From: Rhizobium sp. Root1334
GTDB taxonomy: Bacteria; Pseudomonadota; Alphaproteobacteria; Rhizobiales; Rhizobiaceae
Direction of reading: 5' to 3'
Length of the DNA stretch: 64,000 nt
Assembly (NCBI RefSeq): GCF_001426665.1
Contig: NZ_LMEY01000001.1
Location: 1,143,179 to 1,207,178 of the forward strand
Below are positions 60,849 to 64,000 of the stretch, in pieces; the stretch's first letter is position 1, and each line of letters starts with the position of its first letter. The notes beneath the pieces are model-generated. The model was not told the DNA's origin, did no database searches, and saw only the letters and a list, made by a program, of their open reading frames with translations. A program made the position numbers and the translations under genes.

Positions 60849-61892
60849 ATGGACGAGACTGAAACAAGCAAGCCGGGCCGGTTCCGCAACATCTGTGTTT
60901 TCGGCGCCGGCGCCATCGGCGGCGCGCTGGCTGCCCGGCTTGCCTCCTCTCCCTTGCTTGAAGGCGCGACGATCACGGCCATCGCGCGCGGCGCTCATCT
61001 GCAGGCGATCCGGGATGATGGCCTGCACCTGCACGAACCTGGCAAGAGCGAGCCGCTGGTCGCGAAATTTGCCGCGACCGACACGGCCAGCGACCTTGGA
61101 CCGCAGGATTTGGTGATCGTCACGCTCAAAGGGCATCAACTGACCTCGGCCAGCGAAGATATTGCCCGCTTGCTGAAACCCGATGGCCGCGTGGTGATGA
61201 TCCAGAACGGCATTCCTTGGTGGTATTTCCACGGTGACAGGACGAGCGGCCTCGAAGGCCGGCAGGTGGAGTCGCTCGATCCGGGTGGTCTGGTCTGGCA
61301 ACGGATCGGCCCGGAACGCGTCATCGGCGGCGTGATCTATCAGGGCGCACAGATGCTGGAGCCCGGCCATATCCGGCTGACCAGCGGCGGCCTGCTGCAC
61401 CTCGGCGAGCCTTCAGGCACGATGTCGGCGGAACTGGCAGCAATCGCCGGTCTGCTGCAGGCCAGCGGCTGGACGATCAAGACGACGGACCGTATCCGCG
61501 ACGAAATCTGGCTGAAATTTCTCGGCAACGCGGCGTTCAATCCGATCAGCGCGCTGACGAGGGGGCGTATCACGGAAATCATGGATGGTCCCGCCGTCGA
61601 TCTGGTGAAGCAGGTCATGACGGAGGTGCATGCTGTGGCGGCACGGCTTGGCTGCCGGGTGAGCGAGACGGTGGAGGAGAAGATGGAGCATGGCCGTGGT
61701 CTCGGCAATGCCAAGACCTCGATGTTGCAGGATCTCGAGCAGGGGCGGCCGATGGAAATTACGCCGCTCACCCGCGCCATTACTCTCCTGGGACGTATGG
61801 CCGATGTGCCGACGCCGGCGAATGACATTCTGCTGTCACTGATTTCGCAACTCGATGAGTCCATTGCCAAGGCCCGCACGGCGGGGGGCTGA
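60849..61892 (+). CDS. Ketopantoate reductase (PanE/ApbA) family protein
   Basis: A 347-residue NADP-dependent reductase. ICVFGAGAIGGALAARLASSPL binds the cofactor, DLVIVTLKGHQL carries the family Lys, and VVMIQNGIPWWYF and IWLKFLGNAAFNPISALTRG are the PanE second-domain motifs. It may be the vitamin B5 enzyme or one of the many paralogues acting on other 2-oxo acids. GGAGGA precedes the ATG at 60849. A VOC protein gene follows after three bases. Confidence 0.87.
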   Translation: MDETETSKPGRFRNICVFGAGAIGGALAARLASSPLLEGATITAIARGAHLQAIRDDGLHLHEPGKSEPLVAKFAATDTASDLGPQDLVIVTLKGHQLTSASEDIARLLKPDGRVVMIQNGIPWWYFHGDRTSGLEGRQVESLDPGGLVWQRIGPERVIGGVIYQGAQMLEPGHIRLTSGGLLHLGEPSGTMSAELAAIAGLLQASGWTIKTTDRIRDEIWLKFLGNAAFNPISALTRGRITEIMDGPAVDLVKQVMTEVHAVAARLGCRVSETVEEKMEHGRGLGNAKTSMLQDLEQGRPMEITPLTRAITLLGRMADVPTPANDILLSLISQLDESIAKARTAGG

Positions 61893-61895
61893 ACC

Positions 61896-62252
61896 ATGGC
61901 CGTTCTTCGCATCGTCGCCAATATCGAGGCAGCCGACCCGCAGGCCGGGCGTGCGTTTTATGGAGAACTGCTGGGCCTCGATCTCGTGATGGATCATGGC
62001 TGGATCACAACGTTTGCTTCCGCGAAGCAGGCCGCGGTGCAGGTTTCCATCGCAAGCCAGGGCGGCTCCGGTACGCCGGTGCCGCAGCTATCGATCGAGG
62101 TGGACGATGTTGATACCGTGTATTCCAAGGCCCAACAGCTGGGCCTGGAAATCGTTTATGACATCACCAACGAACCGTGGGGCGTGCGGCGCTTCTACGT
62201 CCGCGACCCCTTCGGCACGATCGTCAACATTCTCGCGCACGGAGACCGTTGA
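61896..62252 (+). CDS. VOC (glyoxalase/dioxygenase) family protein
   Basis: A 118-residue single VOC domain: IVANIEAADPQAGRAFYGELLGLDLVMDHGWITTFA, then PQLSIEVDDVDTVYSKAQQLG and RRFYVRDPFGTIVNILAH. The conserved metal positions are only partly kept, so the function may be binding rather than catalysis. It is translated almost directly after the ketopantoate reductase-like gene, which suggests they act on related compounds. Confidence 0.88.
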   Translation: MAVLRIVANIEAADPQAGRAFYGELLGLDLVMDHGWITTFASAKQAAVQVSIASQGGSGTPVPQLSIEVDDVDTVYSKAQQLGLEIVYDITNEPWGVRRFYVRDPFGTIVNILAHGDR

Positions 62253-62262
62253 CGATGGCTGA

Positions 62263-62937
62263 TCAGCGGCGATCCGTCAGCGTCAGATCGCCGTTTTCAT
62301 CGACCGAGACCTCGATGCCGATATAGCCCGGGATCGTCTGGTGCGCGGTTTCGAAAGGATGCGTGTGCGTGGCGGTAATCACCATGACATCGGAGCCGGC
62401 CGATTCACCGGCGATGACGCCAGCCGCCACATCTTCGAACACGAGGCAATCCTTGGCATCGAAACCAACGCGCTTGGCGCCGAGCAGGTAGCATTCCGGG
62501 CTTGGCTTGCCGCGCGACACATCCTCGGCAATGACGATGAACTTCGGCTCCGGCAGACCGGCGGCGGCGATGCGCACCTTGGCGAGTTCACGCGGCGACG
62601 AGGTAACGATTGCCCAGCGCTCCGGCGGCAGGCTTTTCAGAAACTCGATTGCGCCCGGCAAAGGCTTCACGCCCTCGATATCCTCGATCTCGCCCTGGCA
62701 GATGATGGCCGATTCTGCTTCCGGATCCACACCCGGCAGGCCGAGCTGGCGGATCGTATCGACGCCGCGCTTGCCGTGCATGGTCGGCAGGAAGGTCGCG
62801 ACATCGAGGCCGTGGCTTTCAGCCCACTTTCCCCACACCCGTTCGGCAGCTTCGATGGAGCTTAGAAGCGTTCCATCCATGTCGAAGAGGAAGGCGGAGT
62901 ATTTCTTGCCGAATACCGGCGAGGACGCTGAAGACAC
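62263..62937 (-). CDS. HAD family phosphatase (subfamily IA)
   Basis: A 224-residue phosphohydrolase with all four HAD motifs: FLFDMDGTLLSS (nucleophile Asp19, acid Asp21), AIVTSSPRELAKV, KPSPECYLLGAKRVG with the Lys, and CLVFEDVAAGVIAGESAG. The cap between motifs I and II is the C1 type of sugar-phosphate phosphatases, perhaps a phosphatase of the glycerol or 2-deoxyglucose phosphate type. The start is GTG at 62937, with AAGGAG eight bases upstream. Confidence 0.9.
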   Translation of the reverse strand: MSSASSPVFGKKYSAFLFDMDGTLLSSIEAAERVWGKWAESHGLDVATFLPTMHGKRGVDTIRQLGLPGVDPEAESAIICQGEIEDIEGVKPLPGAIEFLKSLPPERWAIVTSSPRELAKVRIAAAGLPEPKFIVIAEDVSRGKPSPECYLLGAKRVGFDAKDCLVFEDVAAGVIAGESAGSDVMVITATHTHPFETAHQTIPGYIGIEVSVDENGDLTLTDRR

Positions 62938-63063
62938 GAGGCAGGCTCCTTTGAATGTCTGGCGAGCCGCAACTCTTTGACCGTGCGGCGACCCCGTTCA
63001 AATAAAGGGATTTTCCCGTTAGATCAAACGGATATCGCCTCTGGAGCGTTTTCTTCATCAGCC

Positions 63064-63675
63064 TTACCGCGCCGACAGGGCCAGCTTCAACCCCATCAAC
63101 CCGAAGGCGCCGGCAAAACCACGGCGCAGCCAGATGGTGACGTCTGGCCGGGAGATGACATAGCGTCGCGCTGCGGCGGCAAAGACACCGTAGAATACGA
63201 AGACGACGAAGGTCAGCACCATGAAAACGGTGGCGAGCCACAGCATGAACAGGGTGGGTGACGCGGTGCCATCCGGCACGAATTGCGGCAGGAAGGCCAG
63301 AAAGAACAGCGACAGTTTCGGATTGAGGCTGTTGAGCAGGATCGCCGTTCCGATGATCTTGCCGGGCCGGGTGGGCTGGGCTTCCTCCGTCACCTGCAGG
63401 CTGTCGGCATCGCGCAGCACGGTCCAGGCCATGTAGAGCAGATAGGCGGCACCGAGATATTTGATCACTTCAAACGCCAGGGCGCTGGTGTGCAGCAGGG
63501 CCGCCAGCCCGGCGATACTGGCAACGATATGCGGCAGGATGCCGAGCGTGCAGCCGAAGGCGGCGAGAATGCTGGCGCGCGCGCCGGAATTGAGCCCGGT
63601 TGCCAGCGTGTAGAGAACGCCCGTGCCGGGCAACAGGATGATGATAATGGATGTCAGCAGATATTCGAGGGTCAC
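63064..63675 (-). CDS. LysE/RhtB family amino acid exporter (third)
   Basis: A 203-residue six-helix exporter. LLPGTGVLYTLATGLNSGARASILAAFGCTLG is the first family block with PGTG in place of PGPG, and LLNSLNPKLSLFFLAFLPQFV the second. The substrate is unknown. It is the third LysE-type gene in 11 kb, and is clearly diverged from the other two. An AraC-type regulator gene lies upstream on the same strand. Confidence 0.9.
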   Translation of the reverse strand: MTLEYLLTSIIIILLPGTGVLYTLATGLNSGARASILAAFGCTLGILPHIVASIAGLAALLHTSALAFEVIKYLGAAYLLYMAWTVLRDADSLQVTEEAQPTRPGKIIGTAILLNSLNPKLSLFFLAFLPQFVPDGTASPTLFMLWLATVFMVLTFVVFVFYGVFAAAARRYVISRPDVTIWLRRGFAGAFGLMGLKLALSAR

Positions 63676-63749
63676 GGCAGGCTCCGTTCAAGGAAAGCCG
63701 AAGATAAGCGGATCGGCGGCCCTTCAGTCTTGAACGAAATTGCAGAACG

Positions 63750-64000
63750 TCAGCTATGCGCCAGCGCGTAGGCTCCCGGCGTGATGCCAAAGGCGCGGAC
63801 GAAGGCCCGCGTCATATGGCTCTGATCCGCGAACCCGCCGGCAAAGGCGGCGTCGGCGAGCGGCGTGCCCCTGGCGATCATCCGCCGCACGGTTTTGATG
63901 CGGCACTGGACCAGATAGGCATGCGGCGTCATGCCGGTTGCCTGCGAGAAGGCGCGCACCACCTGAAAACGGCTAAGTCCGCTTGCGGCGGCAAGGTCGG
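63750..64000 (-). CDS. AraC family transcriptional regulator (partial, N-terminus beyond window)
   Basis: Only the C-terminal DNA-binding domain is in the window. The frame is open from the edge: LAAASGLSRFQVVRAFSQATG is the first helix-turn-helix. PHAYLVQCRIKTVRRMIARG and LADAAFAGGFADQSHMTRAF form the linker helix and second helix-turn-helix, ending FGITPGAYALAHS. These match the AraC/XylS signature. It precedes the third LysE exporter on the same strand and may regulate it. Confidence 0.9.
   Translation of the reverse strand, partial: DLAAASGLSRFQVVRAFSQATGMTPHAYLVQCRIKTVRRMIARGTPLADAAFAGGFADQSHMTRAFVRAFGITPGAYALAHS

Noticed and set aside
1..64000. CRISPR arrays, insertion sequences, prophage genes, tRNA or rRNA genes
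   Set aside because: No regularly spaced repeats, transposase or phage-like proteins, or cloverleaf-type sequences were seen in the gaps.

Overview
The window reads as chromosomal DNA of an alphaproteobacterium of the Rhizobiaceae (Rhizobium/Agrobacterium group). The evidence is the high G+C content with long antisense shadow frames, a rhizobial-type phospholipid N-methyltransferase (pmtA), an imelysin/di-haem iron-uptake cluster, ugpBAEC, many LysE/GST/SDR paralogues, and two copies of a palindromic intergenic repeat that looks like a RIME element (Rhizobium-specific intergenic mosaic element). The genus is inferred from gene content; no rRNA or tRNA is visible. I see no prophage, insertion sequence or CRISPR array. 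Most of the window is ordinary housekeeping and accessory chromosome.

Layout. 0-8.6 kb: a partial ProC-like gene, an M29 aminopeptidase and a GST on the minus strand, divergent from a MarR regulator across two palindromes; then ybaK, an ArsC/Spx-like protein, an M14-type deacylase, a 2H phosphoesterase, two consecutive alkylguanine-DNA methyltransferases and an orphan BtrH-like protein. 8.6-13.5 kb: a LysR regulator divergent from two consecutive agmatine deiminase-family genes, one cytosolic and one with a Tat signal; then an ArsR-SRPBCC-GST operon whose promoter predicts a leaderless mRNA. 13.5-17.4 kb: guaA, an mtnN-like nucleosidase overlapping a thioesterase, tspO and a GNAT gene. 17.4-24.1 kb: a minus-strand imelysin / di-haem oxidoreductase / second imelysin / corA / DUF1513 cluster. 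The second imelysin gene is frameshifted, and a rho-independent terminator lies between the first imelysin and the di-haem gene.

24-38 kb: rsmB-like methyltransferase, an RlpA-type protein, SDR-queG-GST, uppP, a 54-residue exported protein, an NDUFA9-like SDR, DUF1330, a secreted beta-helix protein, pyrF-phosphatase-pmtA, dnaN, rsmI-yraN. 38-48 kb: an accessory block with ugpBAEC for glycerol-3-phosphate uptake, a second ArsR-SRPBCC pair with a long inverted-repeat operator, small proteins, gene relics, an SDR and a DHFR-like reductase. It ends in a hairpin-rich non-coding stretch before gshB. 48-57 kb: gshB, yifB, cysK, two LysE exporters, an isochorismatase-like hydrolase, a NIPSNAP protein, an EamA transporter divergent from an Lrp regulator, and a GNAT gene coupled to dut. 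57-64 kb: prfC, a second RIME-like copy, an FAD oxidoreductase, a ketopantoate reductase-like gene with a VOC protein, a HAD phosphatase, a third LysE exporter and a truncated AraC gene.

I did not find a convincing wholly new multi-gene system. The points most worth a second look are the cytosolic/Tat agmatine deiminase pair, the leaderless ArsR promoter whose operator spans the start codon, the terminator abutting the di-haem start codon with the downstream frameshift, the orphan BtrH-like protein, and the structured stretch upstream of gshB.
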